NCBI RefSeq assembly: GCF_026278245.1
Contig: NZ_CP111079.1
Span: forward strand, 4,770,501 to 4,834,500
Reading direction: 5' to 3'
Source: Pontibacter kalidii
Lineage (GTDB): Bacteria > Bacteroidota > Bacteroidia > Cytophagales > Hymenobacteraceae
DNA: 64,000 nucleotides
Numbering within the stretch: position 1 is the first letter of the stretch; the number at the start of each line of letters is the position of its first letter. The position numbers were made by a program, and so were the translations under genes. Shown piece by piece: positions 8,515 to 17,978 of this stretch. The notes beneath the pieces were generated by a model. It worked only from the letters and a program-made list of their open reading frames with translations. It ran no database searches and was not told where the DNA came from.

Positions 8515-8931
8515 TTATTTGATTTTCTTGTAAAGCAGGCAGGTATTCTGGGAGCCATCCGTGATGAACTCCACCTTGTCCATGATGCGGTTTACCAGGG
8601 CGATGCCCACGCCGCCTTTCTTACCCATCTTGATATGCTCCTGAATGTTGGGCTCCTTGTAGTTGCTCCGCTCAAAGGCCCGGCCCTGGTCGGCTATCTC
8701 GAACTTCACTTGGTCTTTAACCGTCTGCACTTTCAGGGTAAGGTACTTGTTGGGGTCCTCGTGGTTGGCGTGTATGATGAGGTTAGCACATATCTCGTCC
8801 ACGGCCAACACGATCTGATTCATGAGGATATCCGAAAGCGCGAGTGCCTTCAGATACTCCGTCACGAAGTCGCGTATCAGCTTCAGATTTTTTTTAGTAC
8901 AACTTACCCGAATGGAGTTATTCATTTGCAA
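8515..8931 (-). CDS. RsbW-like anti-sigma regulatory kinase (HATPase_c_2)
   Basis: A 138-residue GHKL-type ATPase of the anti-sigma/serine kinase class that phosphorylates a STAS partner and releases or holds a target. The N-box is visible as VDEICANLIIHAN, the G1 box as EIADQGRAF and the glycine-rich lid as GKKGGVGIALVNRIMD. The start overlaps the end of the STAS gene upstream by 14 bases, showing translational coupling. Together with the STAS and PP2C genes it forms a complete partner-switching set; no sigma factor is adjacent. Confidence 0.9.
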   Translation of the reverse strand: MQMNNSIRVSCTKKNLKLIRDFVTEYLKALALSDILMNQIVLAVDEICANLIIHANHEDPNKYLTLKVQTVKDQVKFEIADQGRAFERSNYKEPNIQEHIKMGKKGGVGIALVNRIMDKVEFITDGSQNTCLLYKKIK

Positions 8932-9256
8932 TGGTTCTTGCTTCCTCGTAATCGGATACGATGGTCATGAGCAGGTCCAGGCCAAGTATCTCGAACACGT
9001 TGCGTACTTTATCCTGCATGTTATAGAAGATAAGCTTGATCTGGGCGTCCTCGAACCGCTGCAGGTGCGAAATAAATACCCCGAGGCCCGCAGACGAAAT
9101 ATAGTTAAGATCCTGGCAATTAACCAGCACCTTGGCATATTTCATAATTTCCGGGTCTGATAACTCTTCGTCCAGAATAACGGAGGAGCTTGCATCCAGT
9201 TCACCGTCCAGGGTCATGATGACGGTATTTTCCTTGATTTCTTGTGTAATTTTCAT
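8918..9256 (-). CDS. STAS-domain anti-anti-sigma factor (RsbV/SpoIIAA-like)
   Basis: A 112-residue single STAS domain expected to bind the RsbW-like kinase encoded next to it. The phosphorylatable serine lies in ISSAGLGVF, directly after the strand VLVNCQDLNY, as in SpoIIAA/RsbV. Its phosphorylation state would be set by the neighbouring kinase and PP2C phosphatase. It sits 19 bases after the phosphatase gene and overlaps the kinase gene. Confidence 0.92.
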   Translation of the reverse strand: MKITQEIKENTVIMTLDGELDASSSVILDEELSDPEIMKYAKVLVNCQDLNYISSAGLGVFISHLQRFEDAQIKLIFYNMQDKVRNVFEILGLDLLMTIVSDYEEARTIANE

Positions 9257-9275
9257 CGGCCTACTTTACGGTTAT

Positions 9276-11348
9276 TCATGTGTTTTGTTGGATGGGCCTG
9301 AACTTAATGACCAGTAGCGTCTGGTCGTCATAAACGTTGTCAGGACCGGTAAAATCATTTACGTCGTTTATAATAGCATACTTTATGTCGTCGGCTTCCA
9401 GGTGGTACGTTTGCTTCAGCATGTACTGCAGCCTGTCCTCGCCGTACTCCTCGTTTCCCGGGCTGCGGGCCTCCACAATGCCATCGGTGTAGATCACCAT
9501 CACATCGCCAGGGTTATAGTCGTAGTACATCTCCCGGATGTGGGCGGCGTAGCGCTTATCGTCGCGGATGATGCCTAGCCCCAGCCCATCGGTCTTGAAG
9601 TAGAACACATCGTCCATCATGGAGTTATAGTACAACGTATGGCAGTGGCCCGCGCGGGCGAACATAAAGCCCTGCATACGGTAATCTATGATATATAGCG
9701 AAGAGGTAATGAAAGAGGTTCGCTCCAGGCAGCGGCTAAGCGCGCTGTTGGCCTGCTTCATAAACTCGCTCGGGGCCATGTCCTGCTGCATCAGCCCATG
9801 GAAGATGCCCTTCATCTGGGCCATGTGGAACGCCGCCGAAATGCCCTTGCCCGACACGTCGCCGATAATGATGGCGATTCGCGATTCGCTCAGCTGCAGG
9901 AAGTCGTAAAAATCACCGCCTACCTCTTTGGCCGCCACCGAGTGCGTGCTTATCTCAAACCAACTATCAGTGGGGAATGTTTTGGGGTTCAGGCTCTCCT
10001 GCACCTGCGTGGCGATCTTCAACTCCTCCTTGTAGCGCTCGTTCTGTAGCGACTCGCTCACCAGGCGCAGGTTCTCGATGGTGAGGGTGGTTTGGCTGGT
10101 GAAGGTGCGTAGCACGTTCACGGTCTCGTGGTCAAACCCGCCTTCCACATCCTTGAGCAAGTATAAAACGCCGGACAAATGCTTGGAGGTTTTGATGGGA
10201 AGTATGGCCATCGATTTCCAGGGCAGAGTCAGTTCCCGGAAGCCCGGGTTGCGCCCCAGGTTGTTGTTGATGTAATCCATGTTATGGATGTTGTAGGCCT
10301 GCAGCAGGTGCCGTATACTTTTGATCTGGCTCTCATTGATGTTGAGCACGTGCGTTACCTGGGGGTCGCTGTTGCGGATAATGTCGAACCAGGCGGCGCT
10401 GGCGTCGGAGGCCTTGATGGTGCTCTCCACCAGCATATCGTATACCTGCGCCTCGCTTTGCCCCTGCTGAATGGACAGACTCAGGCGCTGGAAGTTGAGC
10501 AGGTCCTCGCTCTTTTGCTCAAACACGCTGGAGGTGGGCAAGCTGAACAGCGACACCAGGAAGGCGGCCAACGTGTAGGTGCCCACAAACAGCATGGCCA
10601 GCAGCAGAAAACCCACATCGGTGTAGTCGATCACCAGGCTCTCGTTGTCGGACATGTTGTAGAAGAACCGCACAAAGATGTAGCAGCTGAGCAGGATGGC
10701 GCCCAACAGCACCAGGGAGCGGCTCTTGTTGTTGAAGGTGAGGTAGGCCACCCACTTCAGGTTGGTGCACAGGAAGAGGATGTAGAAGCCCATCAGGGCC
10801 AGCAGCGGCAGAAAAACGTAGCTGGTGTAGTTGAAGTTAAAGAGGGTGAGCAGCAGCGTTGCGGCCAGCAAAAGCTCAAACCAGTCCCAGGCAATCTGCA
10901 GGAACTTATTTTTGTGGTAGAGCAGCAGCTGCCGCCAGATATAAAAAGCCTTGGACAGGAACAGCACCAGCAAACCGAAGTTGATCTGGTACACCACGTG
11001 CAGCAACAGCGTGTACTCCACTTCGGCGTAGTTAATGTACACCCGGTACACCAGGTATAGCGCCACGCTCAGGTAAGCCGCCACACCTGCCTTCGAGAAC
11101 AGGTTCCAGAGGTAGCCTATAAAGTCTATGCCCTTGAGCATGTCGGTGTGTAGCCGCTGAAACAGGAACACCGAGACGATGAACACGACGTTGAGCAGGT
11201 TGCTCAGGAAAGGGAACGCAACACCAGGCACGCCGGCTCCTGCCAGTTTGCTTTCGGCGTTCAGCAGCACATAAACCAGCAGTAAGAGCCAGCTTATGAC
11301 CGCGGAAGTTGCCAGTAAGGTTTTTGCGTTGTTTTTATATAATTGCAT
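9276..11348 (-). CDS. Membrane-bound PP2C (SpoIIE/RsbU-type) phosphatase with GAF-like domain
   Basis: A 690-residue integral membrane phosphatase, likely the sensor of the partner switch. About eight hydrophobic helices occupy residues 10-270, followed by a GAF-like region (about 290-430, with VYDMLVESTIKASDASAAW), a helical linker (NERYKEELKIATQVQESLNP) and a SpoIIE phosphatase domain. The metal-binding motifs VGGDFYDF, GDVSGKG, AGH, YTDG and DDQT are all present, so it should be active. The start at MQLYKNN places the first membrane helix at the N-terminus; the frame also has a Met 33 codons upstream. It would dephosphorylate the STAS protein encoded just downstream. Confidence 0.9.
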   Translation of the reverse strand: MQLYKNNAKTLLATSAVISWLLLLVYVLLNAESKLAGAGVPGVAFPFLSNLLNVVFIVSVFLFQRLHTDMLKGIDFIGYLWNLFSKAGVAAYLSVALYLVYRVYINYAEVEYTLLLHVVYQINFGLLVLFLSKAFYIWRQLLLYHKNKFLQIAWDWFELLLAATLLLTLFNFNYTSYVFLPLLALMGFYILFLCTNLKWVAYLTFNNKSRSLVLLGAILLSCYIFVRFFYNMSDNESLVIDYTDVGFLLLAMLFVGTYTLAAFLVSLFSLPTSSVFEQKSEDLLNFQRLSLSIQQGQSEAQVYDMLVESTIKASDASAAWFDIIRNSDPQVTHVLNINESQIKSIRHLLQAYNIHNMDYINNNLGRNPGFRELTLPWKSMAILPIKTSKHLSGVLYLLKDVEGGFDHETVNVLRTFTSQTTLTIENLRLVSESLQNERYKEELKIATQVQESLNPKTFPTDSWFEISTHSVAAKEVGGDFYDFLQLSESRIAIIIGDVSGKGISAAFHMAQMKGIFHGLMQQDMAPSEFMKQANSALSRCLERTSFITSSLYIIDYRMQGFMFARAGHCHTLYYNSMMDDVFYFKTDGLGLGIIRDDKRYAAHIREMYYDYNPGDVMVIYTDGIVEARSPGNEEYGEDRLQYMLKQTYHLEADDIKYAIINDVNDFTGPDNVYDDQTLLVIKFRPIQQNT

Positions 11349-11646
11349 AAAACGGAAATCCGTTTTTGAATTGGCTGCGACTGAAAATGATGCTCCCCGG
11401 CCTGTTTTTGTAGTGTAAGGTAAGAAAAAATTCCGCTTCTCGGCCAAGGTGTCGTGTCCCGTTAAAGAAAATCACCTTGCATAACGTAATTCGTGTTGCG
11501 TAGGTTAGCTTTACAGGCCCGGCTGAGCCTATAAATATAGATTTTTATAAATATGTATAAAAAAGAATAGCAGCCAGCGCTCCGGCGCTGGCTGCTAAAA
11601 CCTTTATGGACACCGGTTTAGGAGTGGCCATTGCAGGATGTATACT
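11349..11646. other. Intergenic region between guaB and the phosphatase operon
   Basis: About 300 bases that contain the guaB terminator, described separately, and the presumed promoter region of the minus-strand phosphatase operon. I could not find a clear TAnnTTTG element for that operon. No open frame of note is present. Confidence 0.5.
11558..11597 (-). terminator. Rho-independent terminator of guaB
   Basis: Arms 11568-11580 and 11585-11597 form a perfect 13-bp GC-rich stem with a 4-base loop. On the minus strand it is followed by TTCTTTTTT, a proper U-tract. It lies 50 bases past the guaB stop. Confidence 0.88.
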
Positions 11647-13455
<1,809 letters not shown>

Positions 13456-13773
13456 TTAATAGGTAGCCATGGTAGGATCTACCTGCGTGGCCCAGGCGTG
13501 GATGCCGCCCTTCAGGTTGAGCAGGTTGTCGAAGCCCAGGCGCTGGGAAAGGTAGTTAATGGCTTGGGCGCTGCGGAAGCCGTGGTGGCAGATCACCACT
13601 ACCGGGATATCGCGGCGGATGCGGGCCGACTGCCTGGGAAGCTCCCCCAGCGGGATCAGCTCGCCGCCGAGATTGCAGATTTCAAACTCCTCCGGCTCAC
13701 GCACATCCAGCAGTTGGATGTTGCTGCTGTGGGCCAGCCTGTTTTTCAGCTCCTGTGCGGTAATCTCATCCAT
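13456..13773 (-). CDS. Single-domain rhodanese-like protein
   Basis: A roughly 105-residue cytoplasmic rhodanese domain, likely a sulfurtransferase that carries sulfane sulfur on a cysteine. The start MDEITAQELK is preceded by an AAAGGA ribosome-binding-like sequence; a Met seven codons earlier is less likely. The N-terminal motif LLDVREPEEFE and the active-site loop CHHGFRS with its Cys are intact, and the C-terminus has the LKGGIHAWA signature. Confidence 0.9.
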   Translation of the reverse strand: MDEITAQELKNRLAHSSNIQLLDVREPEEFEICNLGGELIPLGELPRQSARIRRDIPVVVICHHGFRSAQAINYLSQRLGFDNLLNLKGGIHAWATQVDPTMATY

Positions 13774-13900
13774 CGTTCCTTTTCTGTAAGGCAAGTATAA
13801 AGAATAGTTTTAGCGGCACACACAGCGAGAGGTTGCACCGGAATTCAAAATTAAGCAAGCTTTTGTTTACAAGTGCACCTTCGGGGTGTAAATTGCGGCA

Positions 13901-14608
13901 ATGGAAATCTGGCAAAGTATACAGGCGGGCCCCGGTGCCCTTCTGCTGGCGGCGATAGGCGGCTCTGCCCCGGAAGTATGGCAGCAGTTTGTGGCGGGCA
14001 TGCAGCAAACCTCCCTACTGGAGTACATTGCCGTAGTGGCGGGCATCGTAAGTGTGTGGTACTCCCGAAAGGAGGACATCCTGGTATACCCCATCGGCCT
14101 GATCAGCACGACCATCTACGTATACCTCAGCTTTAAGTATCACCTGATCGGGGAGGCGAGCGTGAACGTTTATTATACTATCCTGAGCGTGTATGGCTGG
14201 GTGCTGTGGGCCAGAAAGAACAAGCAGGAGGAGCACGTGCTTCACATTACGTTCTCCGACCAGAGGCAGTGGGGGCAGCAGTTGGCCTTTTTCGGGGTAT
14301 TGTACGTGGTTATCTACTTCTGCCTGGTATACCTGAAGGAAGCCTTCTACGAGGGCGTGATTCCGTGGGCCGACGCCTTTGCCAGCGCCACGGCCTACAC
14401 GGGCATGTGGCTGATGGCCCGCAAAAAGGTGGAGAGCTGGTACTGGTGGATAGCCACGAACATTGCCTCTATGCCGTTATACTTCGTGAAGGGCCTGGTA
14501 TTTTCGGCGGTGTTTTACTTTATCCTGCTGGTGATGGCCTTTGCCGGCCTGGTGGAATGGAAGCGAAGGGCCAGCAGGCAGAAAGTATACATGTCGGAGC
14601 CGGCCTAA
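13901..14608 (+). CDS. pnuC: PnuC-family vitamin transporter (nicotinamide riboside or thiamine)
   Basis: A 235-residue inner-membrane protein with about seven hydrophobic helices and PnuC-family segments (GIVSVWYSRKEDILVYPIGL, VYGWVLWARK, YWWIATNIASMPLYFVKGL). PnuC proteins carry nicotinamide riboside; the related PnuT carries thiamine. A NadR-type kinase gene 1.1 kb downstream favours nicotinamide riboside, while the TPP-riboswitch receptor further on leaves thiamine possible. The first 30 residues are hydrophilic to mildly hydrophobic, so a later start is possible. Confidence 0.85.
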   Translation: MEIWQSIQAGPGALLLAAIGGSAPEVWQQFVAGMQQTSLLEYIAVVAGIVSVWYSRKEDILVYPIGLISTTIYVYLSFKYHLIGEASVNVYYTILSVYGWVLWARKNKQEEHVLHITFSDQRQWGQQLAFFGVLYVVIYFCLVYLKEAFYEGVIPWADAFASATAYTGMWLMARKKVESWYWWIATNIASMPLYFVKGLVFSAVFYFILLVMAFAGLVEWKRRASRQKVYMSEPA

Positions 14609-14838
14609 GTTAGTGTCGGTAATGGTGCCGGCAAGCGGTTTTTGGGATTATGGAGCTGGGAAATTTAAATAAAATAGAGAAGGAGCCAGGGCAGTAACGG
14701 TAAAAGGTTGTTACAGAGTTATACTTTATCTTTTAACTATCTAATTACATGATTGGTGTTACCCCGTAAAAGGAGTGACTACCCATTGCTGCGACCCCGC
14801 ACGGGCGTAGTTTGTTAAACCACTAACGCTGCAGCATC

Positions 14839-15015
14839 ATGAAACAACGTAAACTGGAATTGCCCGACGAGCTAAAGTTCGAGAATCGGATGAAGTGGGG
14901 ATACGAGTCTCCGGATGAGCGCCCAAAGTTTGTTTTTCTGAGACAAAGCGGAGATGTAAAACCTAAGGTGGTGGAGGTGTACAACTTCTACGACTACAGT
15001 TTCTCTGAGAATTAG
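14839..15015 (+). CDS. Small hypothetical protein, 58 aa
   Basis: An intact 58-residue reading frame, rich in charged and aromatic residues (MKQRKLELPDELKFENR at the start, KVVEVYNFYDYSF near the end), without membrane segment. Support comes from its clean ATG-to-TAG frame in an otherwise gene-free gap, balanced codon use and an exceptionally strong terminator 20 bases after its stop. Function unknown. Confidence 0.6.
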   Translation: MKQRKLELPDELKFENRMKWGYESPDERPKFVFLRQSGDVKPKVVEVYNFYDYSFSEN

Positions 15016-15034
15016 AGCGCCCTATAACAGGCAC

Positions 15035-15083
15035 ATAAAAGGGAGGGGAGGCAGCCATTGCGGCTGCCTCCCCTCCCTTTTAT
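15035..15083. terminator. Strong terminator, 22-bp perfect stem
   Basis: Arms 15035-15056 and 15062-15083 pair perfectly over 22 bp with a 5-base loop; the arms end in ATAAAA/TTTTAT. It can serve the 58-aa gene on the plus strand and the minus-strand gene that ends at 15149. Confidence 0.88.
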
Positions 15084-15148
15084 AGTTCATACAGTAGTTT
15101 CTCCCTCGTGCAGGAGGGCAGGACAGTCCTTTCAAAAGTTAAGGGAAC

Positions 15149-15556
15149 TTACCTGCAGCCTTTCAGCCATTGTACGGCATCCTCCTCGTTGTCGTAGATG
15201 TAGACCTTGAAGCCTGGGCGGGCCCGTTTGCCCAGGTCCTCTGCGGCAAGCCTACCCTCATGGCCCTCCGGAACCAGGCTCGCCAGGCATGTCAGCCCGG
15301 CCTGCACAGCGGGCGGAAAGCACACCCGCTCCAGCCACTCATTCGCGTCCAGGAAAGAGCCGATATAGTGGCGCGCGTCGTTCAGGATCTTGGAGTAAGG
15401 GCTTCGCTGCAGGGCATCCACATAAAGCAGCCCGGCCGACTTCACCTGCTCTATGGTTACTGCACCGTACCAGCAGCCCTTTAGCCAGCCGTTTTCCTTG
15501 TCTACCTCAACCGTGAAGTATACTTCGTCATTGCTGTTGCGCAATTCTTTTTTCAT
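15149..15556 (-). CDS. Hypothetical protein, possibly STAS/SpoIIAA-like fold
   Basis: A 135-residue soluble protein beginning MKKELRNSNDEVYFTVEVD. The order of strands and helices (short strand pair, WYGAVTIEQVKSAGLLYVDAL, KILNDARHYIG, then a C-terminal FKVYIYDNEEDAVQWLKG) resembles small Bacteroidota STAS-like proteins with a DDR-type strand, but no phosphorylatable serine motif is evident. Single gene between convergent or divergent plus-strand genes. Confidence 0.6.
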   Translation of the reverse strand: MKKELRNSNDEVYFTVEVDKENGWLKGCWYGAVTIEQVKSAGLLYVDALQRSPYSKILNDARHYIGSFLDANEWLERVCFPPAVQAGLTCLASLVPEGHEGRLAAEDLGKRARPGFKVYIYDNEEDAVQWLKGCR

Positions 15557-15721
15557 TTACTTGGAATGAGAAGCGGAGCCGGAACCCTGTACCTGCCGAA
15601 AAGACCGGCCAAGAGGGATTCTATAACTCCGAGGATGAATAATGAGGTTGTTTGCATCATGCTAATTTACACTTTTAAAACAAGTAGCAAACTGTGGGCC
15701 AAATACTAGCATAAGTATACC

Positions 15722-15729
15722 TAACTTTG
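15722..15729 (+). promoter_or_regulatory. Putative -7 element for the NadR-like gene
   Basis: TAACTTTG matches the Bacteroidota TAnnTTTG -7 consensus and would give a leader of about 20 bases before the ATG at 15756. No good -33 TTG was found at the expected distance, so this is tentative. Confidence 0.4.
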
Positions 15730-15755
15730 GGCGCCGCAACAGCGGCAATGTGCTT

Positions 15756-16280
15756 ATGATCAAGATTGCCATTACCGGGCCCGAGTCAACGGGAAAGTCC
15801 ACCCTGGCCGAGCAACTGGCCGCGCGGTACGACACCGTGTGGGTGCCGGAGTATGCCCGCCGCTACGTGGGCAACCTGGGCCGACCTTATACTCTGGAGG
15901 ATATAGAAAACATTGCCCGCGGGCAGCTGGCTCTGGAGCGGGAGCTGCAGCAGCAGGCCAACACCCTGCTTTTTGCCGACACGGATATGCTGGTGCTCAA
16001 AATCTGGAGCGAGCATGCCTTTGGCCATTGCCCCGCCTGGATACAGGAGCAATTACTGCAGCAGGACTACAACCTTTGCCTGCTGATGGGCGTTGATTTG
16101 CCGTGGGAGCCCGACCCGCAGCGCGAGCACCCGCACCTGCGCCAGTTCTTCTACGAGTGGTACAAGCGGGAGCTGGAGGCCCTGCAGGTGCCGTTCGTGG
16201 AGATAAGCGGCCAGCAGCAGGAGCGGCTGCAACTGGCTACGCGGCACGTGGAGGCGCTCCTGCAGAAACATCAACCTTAA
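15756..16280 (+). CDS. NadR-type P-loop kinase (ribosylnicotinamide kinase-like)
   Basis: A 174-residue P-loop ATPase resembling the C-terminal kinase domain of NadR, which phosphorylates nicotinamide riboside to NMN. The Walker A GPESTGKST is at residues 7-15 (ITGPESTGKSTLAEQLA), then VPEYARRYVG and FADTDMLVLKIW, all typical of the family. There is no adenylyltransferase domain. I chose ATG 15756 over a GTG two codons upstream. The stop lies 10 bases before the aldose epimerase gene, so they are likely co-transcribed. Nearby pnuC suggests a salvage pair. Confidence 0.85.
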   Translation: MIKIAITGPESTGKSTLAEQLAARYDTVWVPEYARRYVGNLGRPYTLEDIENIARGQLALERELQQQANTLLFADTDMLVLKIWSEHAFGHCPAWIQEQLLQQDYNLCLLMGVDLPWEPDPQREHPHLRQFFYEWYKRELEALQVPFVEISGQQQERLQLATRHVEALLQKHQP

Positions 16281-16290
16281 ACAACCGGAC

Positions 16291-17166
16291 ATGCTATACT
16301 TCCTCGAGAACGAGAACTACAAAGTGGGCGTCGACACGCTGGGCGCCGAGCTGCACCACTTCATCAAGAAAGATGAGAACCTGGAGTTTATCTGGCAGGC
16401 CGACCCGCAGGTATGGACAGGCCACGCGCCCAACCTTTTCCCGATTGTGGGGGAGCTACCGGGGCAGCAGTACACGTACGAGGGGCAAAAGTATGGCATG
16501 AAGCGCCACGGCTTTGCCCGCCGCAAGGAGTTCAAGCTGGTGGAGGAGCAGCACGACAAGCTGGTTTTCCAGCTGACCGAGGACGAGGAGACGCTGCAGC
16601 AGTACCCGTTTGAGTTCAGGTTGCTGATCGCCTATACATTGGAGTGGAACAAGCTCTCGGTTACCTACCACATCGCCAATACAGGCAAGCAGAATTTATA
16701 CTTCTCTGTTGGTGGCCACCCAGGTTTTAATGTGCCCTTTTACCCCAACGAGTCGTATGAGGATTACTTCATCGAGTTTGAGAAAAAGGAAACACTGCAC
16801 CGCCATCTGCTGAGTGAGGATGGCCTGCAGAACGGCGACACCGAGGCGGTAATGGAGCAGGAGCGGGTGCTGCCCCTGAAAAGCAGCTACTTCTACAAAG
16901 ATGCGCTGGTATTTAAGGAGGTGCAGTCGGAGAAGGTGGTGCTGGGTAGCCACAGGAACGCACGCAGGGTGGAGGTGGAGTTTGAGGGCTTCCCGTACCT
17001 GGGCATCTGGGGTAAGCCGGAGCACCCACGCTACGTGTGCATTGAGCCCTGGTGCGGCATTGCCGGCAGGGTAGGCGAGAGCGGTGACATCACCGAGAAG
17101 GAGGGTATCAACCAACTGGCCCCGGAGCAGAGTTTCGCCCGCACCTATACCATCACGGTGCTGTAA
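16291..17166 (+). CDS. Aldose 1-epimerase family protein (LacX-like)
   Basis: A 291-residue galactose-mutarotase-fold protein that probably interconverts anomers of a sugar. Family features include VDTLGAELHHFIKKD, FPIVGELPGQQY, the KRHGFARRKEF segment with the active-site His, GGHPGFNVPF with the second His, and an acidic catalytic region near the C-terminus (CIEPWCGIAGR). Length is normal. It follows the NadR-like gene by 10 bases. Confidence 0.9.
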   Translation: MLYFLENENYKVGVDTLGAELHHFIKKDENLEFIWQADPQVWTGHAPNLFPIVGELPGQQYTYEGQKYGMKRHGFARRKEFKLVEEQHDKLVFQLTEDEETLQQYPFEFRLLIAYTLEWNKLSVTYHIANTGKQNLYFSVGGHPGFNVPFYPNESYEDYFIEFEKKETLHRHLLSEDGLQNGDTEAVMEQERVLPLKSSYFYKDALVFKEVQSEKVVLGSHRNARRVEVEFEGFPYLGIWGKPEHPRYVCIEPWCGIAGRVGESGDITEKEGINQLAPEQSFARTYTITVL

Positions 17167-17274
17167 GCACAGTCGTTATTGGTTGTTCGTTATTAGATTC
17201 TCGCTACTAGATGTTGAGTACGATAAATCACGCCTAACTCCTAAACTCTCTACCTCCCCAACTCCTAAACTCCC
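17167..17274. repeat. Short intergenic repeats
   Basis: Tandem-like variants of CGTTATTGGTTGTTCGTTATT and of AACTCCTAAACTC. Related sequences occur after the acyl-CoA dehydrogenase (22275), after holB (44085) and before 61500. Confidence 0.45.
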
Positions 17275-17340
17275 TAAGCTTTTCAATCAAAAAGCCCCGT
17301 TATGTTTCAACATAGCGGGGCTTTTTGATTGAAAAGCTTA
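17275..17340. terminator. Bidirectional terminator, about 30-bp stem
   Basis: Arms 17275-17299 and 17316-17340 are perfectly complementary over 25 bp, extended inward by a wobble and 4 more pairs to a 6-base loop. It contains AAAAAGCCCCG/CGGGGCTTTTT and lies between the convergent epimerase gene and the small gene at 17345. Confidence 0.9.
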
Positions 17341-17344
17341 GGAC

Positions 17345-17596
17345 CTAGTGCAGCGATGGCTCCGGGAATTTCGGAACCGTAATCTTCCTGATGTCATACT
17401 TCGGTTCGAAGTCGCTTACAGGAAGTGATATGCCTGGTGGAAGGTCCAGATCTGGCAAGTCATCTCCTAAAGGCTCGCCTCCATCATCGTCGTTGTCGGT
17501 AGATGGGGGGCGGTTGAATTTAGTGCGTGGGGAAAAGGCATAATATGCCAGTATGGTTAGCAAGGCTACTGTATACAATATGCTGATCATCATCAC
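17345..17596 (-). CDS. Small single-pass membrane protein, 83 aa
   Basis: An 83-residue protein with an N-terminal hydrophobic helix (ISILYTVALLTILAYYAF), then a positive stretch and an acidic, proline-rich tail (DNDDDGGEPLGDDLPDLDLP). It resembles in layout the 52-aa protein at 51185. Three consecutive Met codons allow alternative starts. Function unknown. Confidence 0.6.
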   Translation of the reverse strand: MMMISILYTVALLTILAYYAFSPRTKFNRPPSTDNDDDGGEPLGDDLPDLDLPPGISLPVSDFEPKYDIRKITVPKFPEPSLH

Positions 17597-17789
17597 GGTT
17601 CTCTTTTATTTTTCAACTTCTGCTGATCTCTCGGCGCGGCAAAAAGCTTGTTTACGAAAGGTAAAAACTATAGTGCCCTTTTAAGCTTTAGAACGTACTT
17701 TCAGGCTAAGTGGTTATCTGCCAGAGGTAAAATTTAGCAGGAGCCGCCAAGCTTGTGTTATGGGTTGCTGAAGTATAAATCAATCCTGT

Positions 17790-17821
17790 TTTGGTTTAGA
17801 AGAGAAAGCGACATACCTTTG
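17790..17821 (+). promoter_or_regulatory. Promoter of the TPP riboswitch transcript
   Basis: A TTTG -33 element at 17790-17793 is separated by 20 bases from TACCTTTG at 17814-17821, matching the Bacteroidota promoter consensus. Transcription would begin right at the riboswitch. Confidence 0.7.
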
Positions 17822-17822
17822 C

Positions 17823-17912
17823 CCGTACTCAGGGGTGCCCAAAGATTACGGGCTGAGATCATACCCATAGAACCTGATCCGGGTAATGCCGGCGAAGGGA
17901 GAGGTTCGGGAA
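17823..17912 (+). promoter_or_regulatory. TPP riboswitch (THI element)
   Basis: The conserved thiamine-pyrophosphate aptamer core is present: GGGGTGCC (17832-17839), CTGAGA (17853-17858), ACCTGATC (17872-17879), GGGTAATGCC (17881-17890) and GGCGAAGGGA (17891-17900). It lies in the leader of the TonB-dependent receptor gene that starts 67 bases later. Binding of TPP should lower receptor expression. No clear terminator stem was found between aptamer and gene, so control of translation is plausible. Confidence 0.95.
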
Positions 17913-17978
17913 ACAAAGTAGCAGGCTGCCTACCCCTGGCATGTCTGTATGTTTCACCATTTTCTTTTTCTATAACCA

